NCBI GenBank assembly: GCA_900239685.1
Contig: OENT01000085.1
Location: forward strand, 124,001-188,000
Reading direction: 5' to 3'
Source: Rotaria macrura
Lineage: Eukaryota > Rotifera > Eurotatoria > Philodinida > Philodinidae
Length of the DNA: 64,000 bases
The position numbers and the translations under genes were made by a program. Shown one piece after another: positions 14,201 to 26,100 of the stretch (position 1 is the first letter of the stretch; every line of letters starts with the position of its first letter). The notes under the pieces are model-generated. The model did no database searches and had not been told where the DNA came from. It saw only the letters and a program-made list of their open reading frames with translations.

Positions 14201-15752
14201 GCCATTTATCGACTATGAACTGGAAGTTTGTTTTTGAAACCGACAGTTTTAAATCATTGTGTAATTGATAAAAACTATATTAAAACCATGATCAGATAGT
14301 TTAAGATCATCTTCCAACAATCGTTTATAAGTGATTGATTGCATCTGACTCAGTGAAATTTTTCGACGGTCAACTTAATAAATTCTACTGAGAAGACATT
14401 GAAGATTGTTCCATTCTGAATTTGATTTAACTATGGCTAGTTGATGTTGAGAAGGAGAAAAAGATGAAGATTATCTTGTTTCTATGAATGCTTTTCAATA
14501 TTGTCTGGCTCGTTGAACATGATGAATGGCTTAGAATATGCCTCTCGTCTCTTTCGAAACGAATAAGAAAGTTAACGCTGTCAGCATGATATAAAGTTCT
14601 CATGTGTTGTATTTTGAGAATAGAGATCAATCTGATCAAATATAGCTATAACATAGTTGAAAGAAACGATGAAAAAGTAAAATAATATTTTACTCTTATT
14701 TATGAATTTAGTAACGAATAAAACACGACGAAAAAGAAATGAGATAATAATGAAACTACTTCTGGTTATCGCTTTTACTCAGAGTATAACTAAAAAGGTA
14801 GCTTTGTGAAACAAAATATAAGTGAAATTCATTATGACTTTTCAACAGTCCAAAAGTAAGACCATTTTTTTTTATTAATCTTCAGCTAACATTTTCAAAA
14901 CAGTCTTGTTCTTGTTTCGACAAACGTTCACTCTCATTTTCTATGTAGAAAATTTTCAAAATATCTGAATAATGCCTAGTTGAGAAAATGTTTTCTTCAG
15001 CACTACCTACATGTTCATGTTCAGTTACTTCTGCGAAAATTATCCTTTTACTTATTATCTCTTTCGATCGCATTCATAAAACTCAAGAGTTATTTAATTT
15101 GTTTTTTGTTTTTGAAAAAGTATTCTATACATGTTTAAGGTGGCTATCATAATCAAAATGAAACAACAATTGAAAGCTCAGCAATAAAGCTCTAGATACA
15201 TCATAAGTTGATTAATAATCATTGAAAATTTCGAACTATCTCACAATACTTTGTTTCAGTGCATAACTCTTATTATTTTTCTCGAATTCTAACAACATAT
15301 TATTTTCCTGTATCGTTTACTTTATATACAACATAAGTAAGAACGCTATCCTCTTGAGAATAGTCGGTGTTGTCGTGCTTCATACACATACGAGTTTGAT
15401 TATTATTATTATTATTCTATCGCTTTTTTTACCTACAATACTTGTATTAAAAATTACATTCATTTGGTAACAGATCGGTATCGTAACTTTTCTTTTTTTT
15501 TCAGAGACCTGTTACTGTAGGTTTTTTTCCCATTTGTATTCTCGTATCTATTTTCTTACCTATGTCGTCAATACAATATTCTTTGTTTTCTATTCTATTG
15601 GGACAATCGAAACATGGAAAAAAAGAAGAAAGAATCAAATGAAATGACGTCGATGGCAAATTAAGTTTTTTTTCTGCTCGTTGTTTTTTGATCGAGAGTA
15701 GAAACACATCTATTTATTGGTATGCCATTTATTGAATAGCGTACTGATAAAC
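11280..15752. other. Long intergenic region, divergent promoters
   Basis: About 4.5 kb between the Rab11 start (-) and the polycystin start (+), so both promoters should lie here. I see no ORF with family resemblance. An ATT trinucleotide run occurs near 15399-15416. An acceptor-like pyrimidine tract ending CAG near 15505, or the sequence around 15700, could mark an unseen 5' exon of the polycystin gene. Confidence 0.55.
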
Positions 15753-18700
15753 ATGTTCGTTGAACAACAATCACATCGTTCACCGTCCACACTTGGCTTT
15801 AGTAATACAATGGTAGGTCGTGTGGAAAATGAAGTATATATTGATGGTACATCATACGCTGATGGTGTACCTATAAAGCAAGAAGAAGAAGAAGGACGAT
15901 ATAGTGTAACCGAACGTCCGCGTAAACAGAATCCATGCAAACAACTGTTACGATTCATTCGAAGTAAAAGATTTTCATTTTTATTTTTCATAAAAAGAAA
16001 CGAATATTGGTTCAATCGTATTAAAGGAATTTGGTCGACACAACAAACTGAAGGATTCAAAGAGGAGGAGTTCGATGAACGATATGTACGAACAACTATT
16101 CGTGAGCTCACGATCTATATGGTGTTCGTTGGTGTTTTGACTATTGGTAAATACCTACCTAATAATACAAACAACAGACAAAAACAACCTTCAACTTAAT
16201 ATTTTTAAAATCTTTTAGTTGTTTTTGGTATGGTGAATAGTAATATGTATACACTCACACAAGCATTAAAAGGTGCCTTCGTTGACTCAAATATGATTGA
16301 TGAATCTACAAACAGTACTGGTCCATCATTTACTGAACTAACTCGAATGGAAGAATTTTGGGATGTAAAAGAAAATATTTCAAAACATATTAATCCGAAA
16401 CAAAGAAAAACTTCATTTTTCTACTTTCATAGTATATGACACAAATTGCTGCTCCTAATCTTTTCACAGAAACTTGGTACAATAATATAAATGTCAGTCA
16501 GTACGGCTACGTTTTATATGAAAATCAATTGTTAGGCGCTGTTCGTTTACGTCAAAAGAAAGTACGAAATAATTCATGTACTGTGGCCAAGGATTTTAGA
16601 CAAGAAATAAAATTTTGCTATAATTCATATGCACCTGCATTTGAAGATAAAAATTCCTTTGGCCCATGCTTAAATTTAGATGCCGAAAATTGCACTGAAG
16701 AAGGGTAAGAATATTTTTATCCTTTTGTTTCAAATGAACATGGATTTCTATTCTCTACGTTGACATTATTCAGATTTACATACACACCGTCTAATTCGAT
16801 ACTTCGTTCCACTACAACAGGCAAAGTCGGTGTATATGATCAAGGTGGTTTCATGAAAATAATGAGTTCATCACAAGAAGAATTTAAAAAGGAAATCGAA
16901 ACTCTCAAAGAAAAGTAGGATGGAATTACAGTTTCATAATATCATTGCATAGGCATTGATTTTTAATATTAATACGTACAATTTGTACGAGATCAGTTTT
17001 AATTAACTGACAGAAGTAAATCGAGAAATATAATCTTGCCAGTTTTTTCAATGTTTTTCAATTTAAAACACAAATTCCTACACGAGAAAATCGTACATCA
17101 CAAGAATTTATCTACGTAGACTTGAATATCATGTTTCAATATTAGGGAAAAGATGGAGTCATTTCAACAATAGATGATTGTTAAACAGGAAAACCTGCTG
17201 GCAATCTTGGAACGACGCCAAGAGTCTTTAAGCTTCATCTGTAGTAAAACATGAATATAACACGCTTTCAAATTTACCTAAAGGATTTTAGAAGTAAATA
17301 TTACTGAAGTTCAGTCGTTTTACTAGTGTCAATTAGACTAAGGCGTTCTAATTCATTACAACTGCATCATGTATACAAGTAATTTCTACGTTAGATTCAT
17401 TGATGCATCATATCGGTTAAAAGTAAAAACGTAGATCGAAAACAAAAATGAACTTATCTTTCTGTTGTGTACACAAGTTTGATTCTTGAAACACATGATT
17501 CGTTATGAATTGACTCTTTAATAGGTTAGATGGATCTTAACATGTTTAATTCTTTTTTTTCAAAAATATCTTTTGTAAAATATACCAAATAAATTCAATT
17601 ATAGAGACAAGGTTCATACTGAAATGTTTTCACCAGGATCGAATTTTAATAGAATTTTCTCATTAGTAACTGTTTTCTTCGAACTTCATTCGATCGAAGA
17701 ACAAAATTCTTTGATTTTTTAATGTACAAATATTTCCAAGAATGGTCTGTTGAACTCTCAAGATTTTGTTAAATCTATCGGATATTCATTTTTACTGTTT
17801 GCTTACTAATATTCAAATCTCTTCTTTAATTAGTCTTTGGATAACACTTGGTACTAGAGCCATACTGGTTGACTTTACTGTCTACAATGCTAATCTTAAT
17901 TTATTTTGTCAAGTACAGTACGTTGAGAACTTTTCGAATGATAAAATAGTTCAATCATGATCTGATATGTTTAGACTTATGTTTGAATTTCCGCCTGTAG
18001 GAGGTATTGTCACGTCGGCGAAATTTCGTGCTGTTAAACTTCTTCGTTATGTAAACGCAAGAGATTATTTCGTACTCGCCTGTGAAATTATTTTTCTACT
18101 CTTCATTGTTTATTATACAATAGAAGAAATATTAGAGGTAAACTAATTAGTTAGATATGTTCTCTTTTTATCATAATTATTGATTTTGTTTCTATGAAAT
18201 CATTCAAAGATAATTATTATGAAATCGACATATTTTTCATCAGTTATGAACTGTTTGGATCTTATTGTCATCGGTTTATCTTATATGTGTATGTCATTTA
18301 ATATTTATCGGCAAGTACAAGTTAATAATTTACTTGATAAATTATTGGAAAAACAAACAAAACAATTCAATGATTTTACATTTCTTTGCTATTGGCAATA
18401 TCAATTCAACAATCTTGTTAGTGCAACAATATTTCTTGCATGGATTAAAGTTTGTATATTAATACGTCTCACTATCTTTAATCTTGGTTTTTTATTTTTA
18501 TTAATTAGATATTTAAATATGTAAGTTTTAATAAAACAATGACTCAATTAAGTGAAACATTGACCAAATGTGCGATGGACATTTCTGGTTTTGCAATTAT
18601 GTTTTTTATTATATTTTTTGCTTTTGCACAATTGGGTTATTTAACTTTTGGTATTCAAATAGAAGGCTTTCGAGCATTTCATTATTCAGTGTAAGTAGAA

Positions 18701-20863
18701 TTTTCTATGTTATACAACAGAAGAAAAAAAGAATAGATCTACTTGTGATTTTTCACAAGAGGTACTTATCTGATTAAACCTTTCATCATATATGTAAGTA
18801 TATGTGCACAAATGCTTATTTTGTGTAACTCACATCTATTTTCGAAGAAAATATCTAGTGGAAGTTTAAAAGTGAGATTTTTTATGACCCCCCCCCCTGG
18901 CTAGAGATCAAAGAAACCAGTGTATTACTCCATTACAGATATAGCTACCAGCATTGTATTATCGTCATGTATCAGGCCGTTATTTAGCGTTTATTTCAAT
19001 GCGTATAATAAGAAAAATCAATAACGAAAAATAGAAGCTAACGAGTGAATAGCAACAGTGAAAACAAAAGTATCGGCTGTCATGAGAGAAAGACGATGCA
19101 CAAACGTTCGTGATATTACATTTTCTGTACATTCTATTAGCATTATGAAGCTATTGTTTTGTGAAGGTATCTGTTATCATTTGAGAAAAATGCCTTACAA
19201 GTTCGGAATGAACTTTGATCTGATTGGAATAGAAGATGAAAATTTGATTAAAATTGTATTTTAACTAAATTTGATTATCGAGAATCGATTTTTCTACAGA
19301 TGCTGAAAGAATAATGGTACTATATATTTTTGTCATCAATATAATCGACGAACAGTCCATTCATGTGTATTCTTAGCTACGATGCTATGAGAAAGTAACT
19401 GAGAATTCTTTTTGTCGGAGAAAACTAACGGTGCTGAGATAACGCTTTCGATAAGAATTTATTAGCCTTAGTAAATGTCAAGAAAATTCACTTTTCACTT
19501 TCAAAACTACTGTTGGAACTCATTTTTTTAAATTCAACTGTTTAATTCGAGACATCATGTCTTCGCACACCTAGAACGCCTTCGAACAAAAGTCTATGGT
19601 GCTCATTTTCTAAAGAGCCATCGGTCAAAAATACTATACATACAGATCATCTCTGAGAAATTTTTCATCATCCTCGAATGTATATATATATATATATACA
19701 TATAGTTGAATCCGGACATGTTCGCTGAGTAGTGAATCTGATTTAATTTGTATGCATGAAATTATTTTAGTTACACATTGTTTTTGGTCATCTTGGGTAC
19801 CTTTGATTTTCCAGCACTTCAACAAGCTCATCGTGTACTCGGTAAGATATCAACGTTCTAATACTAGAAAAATATTCATTTTGAAATATTCGACTAGGCC
19901 CATTATTCTTTTTAACATATGTATTCTTCGTATTTTTCGTACTATTAAATATGTTTTTGGCTATAATTAACGATTCATATCAAGAGGTCAAAGCTGAATT
20001 ACAAGATAAAAAGAGTAGTTTTGAAATCAGTGATTTTGTTAAGCAAGGTTATGTTAAGATGCGAGAACGTTTAACAGCCAAACGAGATCGTATTGCTGAT
20101 ATTCGAAAAGCTCTATCAATGGCTGATATTAATAATGATAAGCTTTTGGAATTCGAAGAATGGCGTAATGAAATGAAATCACGTGGCTATGCCGAAGAAG
20201 AAATTGAAACGATGTTTGCAAAATATGACACTAATGGTGATCGAGTTTTAGATGAGGATGAACAACGAGCTTTGAGCAATGAGTTACTACGAGAAAATGA
20301 TGCCATTAATCGAGAAATGCACGAATTGAACATGACTACACAAAATCAGTAAGATAAAATAGTTCGAGATGAAAACATCAAAACAAGAGAAACATACGAG
20401 AATATTTTCGTTTTAGTAAAATACTCAAAAGTATTGTTGATAATGAATCTAAAGATAGTGATGCAATATCACAACATCCCGAACAACAACTAGTCAGTGT
20501 TGAAGAATTTAATAATTTAGCTAAACGACTGGATACTATGGAATCATCTGTTGGAAATGTTATAACCAAGGTATGGAAATTTACATTGAAAATATGATCC
20601 TATTATGTTTTGATTCTATTTCATTTAGATTGATCAAATGACTGCCACAATCGATGCATATGAAAAACCGAAATTAAATAAAATTCGAAATAATCAAAAT
20701 CAATCATCAAGTTCAAACAATGTACGTAACCCTATTGCATGCAGTTCATATCGATGACATATTTTGTCGTGCGTACTCTTCTTCGTTTCAGACAACAATG
20801 GATCCGATTGTTGATAATTCCCTGGAAGATTCAATTCATTCAATGATCAATATTGAAATTTAA
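15753..20863 (+). CDS. PKD2: Polycystin-2 (TRPP channel)
   Basis: Thirteen exons: 15753-16146, 16219-16364, 16433-16704, 16774-16914, 17834-17917, 17975-18137, 18210-18449, 18509-18690, 19771-19841, 19898-20348, 20417-20570, 20629-20721, 20792-20863. The CDS is 2463 nt, 820 aa (human 968). Family features in order: S1 after the [10 protein letters not shown] segment; the extracellular polycystin/TOP domain with VRNNSC and [32 protein letters not shown]2-S4 including [12 protein letters not shown] and [18 protein letters not shown]; pore; S6 [19 protein letters not shown]; two EF-hands (Asp641 and Asp675 lead the loops); and a C-terminal coiled coil [18 protein letters not shown]. The pore motif reads ILGTFDF, with Thr551 where human PKD2 has the filter Asp (LGD). 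Polycystin-2 is a calcium-modulated cation channel of cilia and ER that pairs with polycystin-1. Two introns are long (919 and 1080 nt); the rest are 56-72 nt. The start is the first ATG in the first recognisable exon; an upstream exon is possible. Confidence 0.93.
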
Positions 20864-20885
20864 TTGTGTAAGTTATTATGACATA

Positions 20886-20891
20886 AATAAA
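20886..20891 (+). promoter_or_regulatory. Polyadenylation signal of polycystin-2
   Basis: AATAAA 23 nt after the polycystin-2 stop codon, in an A/T-rich 3' flank. Position and sequence fit a cleavage signal; the cleavage site itself cannot be seen. Confidence 0.45.
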
Positions 20892-23111
20892 ATACTTGTT
20901 TACAACTATATGTTTTTTTCCGTTTAAGACACATTCAATTCTCTAATATATACGTCAACAACTATTGATTGTTCGAATAATAAATGAAACAAAATTTAAA
21001 AAACAAACAAATATTTTCTGCTTATGTGTGTTGTCGTGATTTCTTAGTGGCCATGTGAAATTCTCTCAAAATCTACGATATTTTATATATCTATAAATAC
21101 TACATGAATACGTTCACTTCTATATTTTATTCAAATAAAAAGGATCGAAAGATGTTAATCTATTTGTTCTCTGACATTAGCAGACAATCAATAAATACGT
21201 ATGATAGCTTTGTAAATCTAGACAAGCAAACACTACCAAGTCTGATTGAAGAGAATATATTTAATATTAGTTTTGTGCTTAAAAATAGAACGAAAGAGGA
21301 TTTCCTCAAAAAAAGATTTCTTCAAAACATGTGTCTCATTCTCAATCTTACATTTCAATCTGTTAATAGAAAATCTTCCGTTCTGAGTAGACAAACATTT
21401 TAGAAAACTATGCTGGATTTATAGAACCTATAGACATTCGTAATCAGCTCAAATCACAACGATCGTCTTTTCCAAAGAACTCGTTCAAATAAAACACTAT
21501 CATCTTGAACGTTTTCACTTTAAATTACGTATTTATCTCTGCTAAACGAATCGAAATGGGTCATTGTTTTTTGCCCCGTGTAATCATTTGTAATGAAAAA
21601 ATTTAATCTATTCCAGGAGGTATTCAACATGTTTAATTAGCAAGACGGACTCGAGTGAAAGGTTGTCTAGTCTAGAGAAACAAACAAAAAAGGATAGATT
21701 ATTCGCCATGAGCAACTTCTCAAGATTCTCAGAAGAAACACTTGTGATTTCTTTATCGTTGAAGGTTAAATAGTAATAGATAATTCTAATTTTCTACCAT
21801 ACATTGGTTTCGACTAATGATAAATTCATAGTTATATCGAACAAAAACGAATGGAGTTTATCTTCAATTCATATGTACATCTAAGAAGAACGCTCCAAAC
21901 TGTCATATGTTGCAAAAAGTTACAGGTATCACGTATAATCGTACGAAATCAGATGGGTGATTATTTTATGATGAGACATTACGGCTGCAGATTTTTAAAC
22001 ACAATTGAAATAAGATTAGAACGTAATCGAATGATCGAAAGATTTTTATTTTTCAATTGATTAGTACTGAAATCTTATATATTCACATAAATGTAATCTC
22101 TGTTACACTATTATAATTGGTAGACTGACGTTGTATTCTAACCGAAAATAATACTTCTAAGAAGAATTAGAAGACAAAACAATGTCTATTTTTTCTATTG
22201 TGCTCAAAAAGAAAAATCTTGTCTTCTTTTTGGTAACATATTGTTCATACTCATAACTGAATTAAAACATATATTTCTTGCATCTTATACCTTGGCATGA
22301 TTCATTATGTTACGTCATGTTTTTGGTTTTAGAAGTATTAAATTCTGTTTCTATTAACGAAAACTCAATTTCTTATATTCGGAAAGACTGTTGATGATAC
22401 GACTAAATCTACTCTGCTACTTAATCGATCGTTAGTGTAAACATAGAACCATGTTGTTGACTTTTATTTATCAGCTGACTCGGTGAGTTTTGATAACAGA
22501 TAGGAAACTATGAATAACTTTAGGATACTCATCGCTTACATCCGATCACATAAAACAAGAGCTTCTATCAATCTTTTATTACACAAGATCATTCTATAAA
22601 CGCATGCTGCTGCATGATCTATTCTCTTGTTCGTTGATCTTTACTGTTGAATCGATTACTTACGATCCATAACAAGGACAACTAAAAATTATTCGCGAAG
22701 TAAAATCTTGAAAATACGAATTGTTTGTCGATTGAATTTCCCAAAATTATGATGGATTCGATAAAAACATGCATCTAATACATAAAGTACACCATTGTGT
22801 GTATGTGTATGAATAGTTTTATTTCAACATGTACATTTTCATCGAAACAAGGACCAATTAGTTTAGTAAAAATCTAGGACACGCTTGACTAAACGAGAAA
22901 AAAAATGTCGTAACAGATTGACCAGTCAACACATGTACATACATGAAGGAAAGAAAAACAAAGAAAAATACGCACCGGTGAAAGTGTACAAAATCAAGGT
23001 AGAAAAAAAAGTTCAAGAGAAAGCTTTTATATCACAATACCACATATAAAGTACATCGATTCACCTATCTGAGATGAAAACGAAACAAAGAAACTAATAT
23101 TTTGAAATTTA
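20892..23111. other. Intergenic region between convergent channel genes
   Basis: About 2.2 kb separating the polycystin-2 3' end and the EAG channel 3' end. Both 3' UTRs should lie here. Short ORFs (21104-21403, 21851-22060) show no family resemblance or splice context, so no gene is called. Confidence 0.6.
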
Positions 23112-26100
23112 TTAGAGAAGTGTTTGATGATGATACTTATTTGAAGATGAAGTTAATGGTCTCTGATCATCATCATCATTGCCTGAACTAGTCGGACTCA
23201 TTGGACGTTCATCATCACTTGTAGGTGGGAAAAGAAGTGTTGAAGATGATGTTGCTGTTTTTTCTACACTGCTACCACTTGCCATGAAACGACGGAATAC
23301 TTTACTACCTGATTTTGTTGCGGATGATAATGTTGGAAATAGCGATACATTTTTATTCGATGGATCGTTTTGTGCCGATGGTTCAAGTTCAATGATAGTT
23401 GACTTTTCTGGCTGTTCTCGATGCTTGACATTGTGTTGATTTTGATGTGACCGAACTTTCGGTTTAGGGGAACGACCTGGATTCAAACGAGTATTCGATA
23501 TTGGTCGAAAACTAGCGTTCAAAGGATGTTTAGAACTAGCCGGTGCTGGCACTACTTTATTTGATGTGGGACCACGTGGTGTTGTCGATATGCCTAAGCT
23601 AAGAATCGATGAATTCAACGAACGATTAATAATCGATGGCGGTGGAGGAATCGATAATGCAGCAAATTCATTATCGCTATCTTGCTGTGTTTGTTTTATT
23701 GTTACCAGTGTGTCACTTGTTTTCGATTGTTCAGATAGGTCTAGTACATCAGTTATGAGTGATGATGATTGATTTATATCAAATATTGGAATGTTTTCAT
23801 CGACAATGGAATAAAATGATGGAACTTCAAACATCTTCGAAAAGTTCGAAGAACTTGCACTAGTTTCAGATGGTGTCGTTGTATTGTTTGCATTTGGTGG
23901 CGGTAAAAGTGAAGATGAGTGAGATGGAATTGAAGTCGATTGAGTTACGTTCGATATTTGCTGTGGACTATTAGTCACTGACGATTGAAGTGGCGAAAGA
24001 AAATTGAAAATTTGGCTTATTTGTTCATCAATATGTGTCATACGTTTTGTCAAAGCTCGTACTTCGCTACTCAAATCATTTTTTATCTCGATCAATGATG
24101 ATAGTAATACATTGTCAGTGAACGGAGATGATATACTGCGATGAGGTTCGAATGCTGCATTAATATCCGAATGAGATTCATCTAATAGTTTCTAAATGGT
24201 AACAAGTGATTCATTGAAAGACTTCTCTCAAAAGTAAACAACATTATTAACTTACTTGATCGTGAGATTGGTCTTCGGTTATTTTTACAATGTCACGTTG
24301 GGCCGATCTTGGTATAAATAAACTAAGTGGGATAGATGATCGTCGTTCACTACCATCTTCAGCTCCGGCGTGAAGATCTTCGTCTGTTAAATTTGAATCA
24401 AACGGATTTTTCGATTGATTTTGTATCGATTTATTACTGGGAACGATTTTTATTGGTGGTGATTCTGGACCAGGTTCATTGGATCCTGTTTTTAACCATT
24501 TCCATTTACTTGATTTTGGTGGTCGTTGTAACGGTGGACTTTGATTAAGGGATGTGATTTGAGATAGTTGTGATTCTTGCGTTTCAATACGTTCAGATAT
24601 TGTTTCAAGTTTATCTCTACCTTTTATGCTTGGCGTTGGATGTAGCTGAGAATTCAGAGATGACGTTGTGGTTGTATCAGTTTTTGTTGAAGAATCATTC
24701 GTTGGAACATTGGTTGATTGTACCGTAGTTTGCTTTGTTGATGATGGTGATTCTTGTTGTGCAGGTGGATTCACTGGTGCTGTTGGTGGTGATGACGTAT
24801 TCGACGTAATTAGTGAAGCTGCACGATTTTCTTGTGATATTTTACGAAATTTTGATATTAACTTTCGCACTGGATGGTCGGAACTTATTTGATCTAGGCC
24901 TTCATTTTTTCTCAATTCAGCTAATTCACGTTCACGTTTAACATCAGCAATTTTACGAAATACTACCTGAGGAGACACAACAAACGAGAAATGAAATATA
25001 TTTTATGGAATAAAAAAAATTAAAACTAATGAATTCAAATTTTATAATTACTCGTTGTCGTAAGTTATATGTAAGCACCATATTTCGAGCAAATGATATA
25101 CTAAACGGATGATAAAAATCTAACACTTCAAGTAAACGTTCACGGCGTATTTGATGAATATTACAATATGTTAATGCACGAACATTAGCCGCTGATTGAC
25201 CAACAGTGTCTCGATGTTTACTCCAAAAGTCATCGCCGAAAACATCATTTATACCTATGAAGTCAAACAAATAACCAAAACAAAATTTCATGACAATACT
25301 TTTCAAGACTAAAATTGAAACATTAAAAATTGTCTTACTTAGTATAGCTAAAACTTCATCATCTTGAATAACTTCTAATGAGCCCGATACAATAAAACAA
25401 AGCATATCGAGACTTTCACCACAATGATATAACATATCACCAGGTGCAGAATGATTTATATGAAAATGAACGGCTAATGCACGTAAACAACCATCACTTG
25501 CTAAACGAAATGCTGGATGTTCGTTAAATACACTCCGATTCATATGAACACATATATCGGCGCGCATATCTTTTGGACAATAATTCAATACTTTTGTCGC
25601 ATCAATGCCTTTTGTCATAGCCCATGTTGATACAACATAATCCATAATACGTTCGTTTAATTGATTAGGCATGCCATGTAAACGCATGAATTCTCGAATA
25701 CTTCAAAGTACGAAAAAACAAAACGAGAAGTAATTGTTAAATCATAAGAAAACAGAATCATTAAACATTCTAATTCTTTCTATGCCCGATTACTTACCTA
25801 CTCAGCATTTCATGATATCGAGCTGTAGCTGAATACATTTGTGTGAATATAGTTGTTACATTACCAAATATAGTTGCATAAAGAAGTGAACCAATGAGCA
25901 TCATCACACATGTAAAAATCTTTTCATTATCACTATTCGCAGCAACATTACCAAAGCCAATACTTGTCAATGAACTCATTGTATAATAAAGTGCTGTTAC
26001 GTATGCGGCCTTTCGACACGTACCATTTGATTCATATGCTGTTAGATTACCATACGGATCGATACATGCATAGTGTAGTTCTCTATCCATTTTTACTAGC

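Noticed and set aside
18888..18898. C-run in a polycystin intron as a possible end of the C-run element family
   Set aside because: No matching G-run end or TA flank was found within the intron.
23179..24892. Plus-strand ORFs opposite the EAG tail exons
   Set aside because: Antisense shadows of the Ser/Asp-rich coding exons of the potassium channel.
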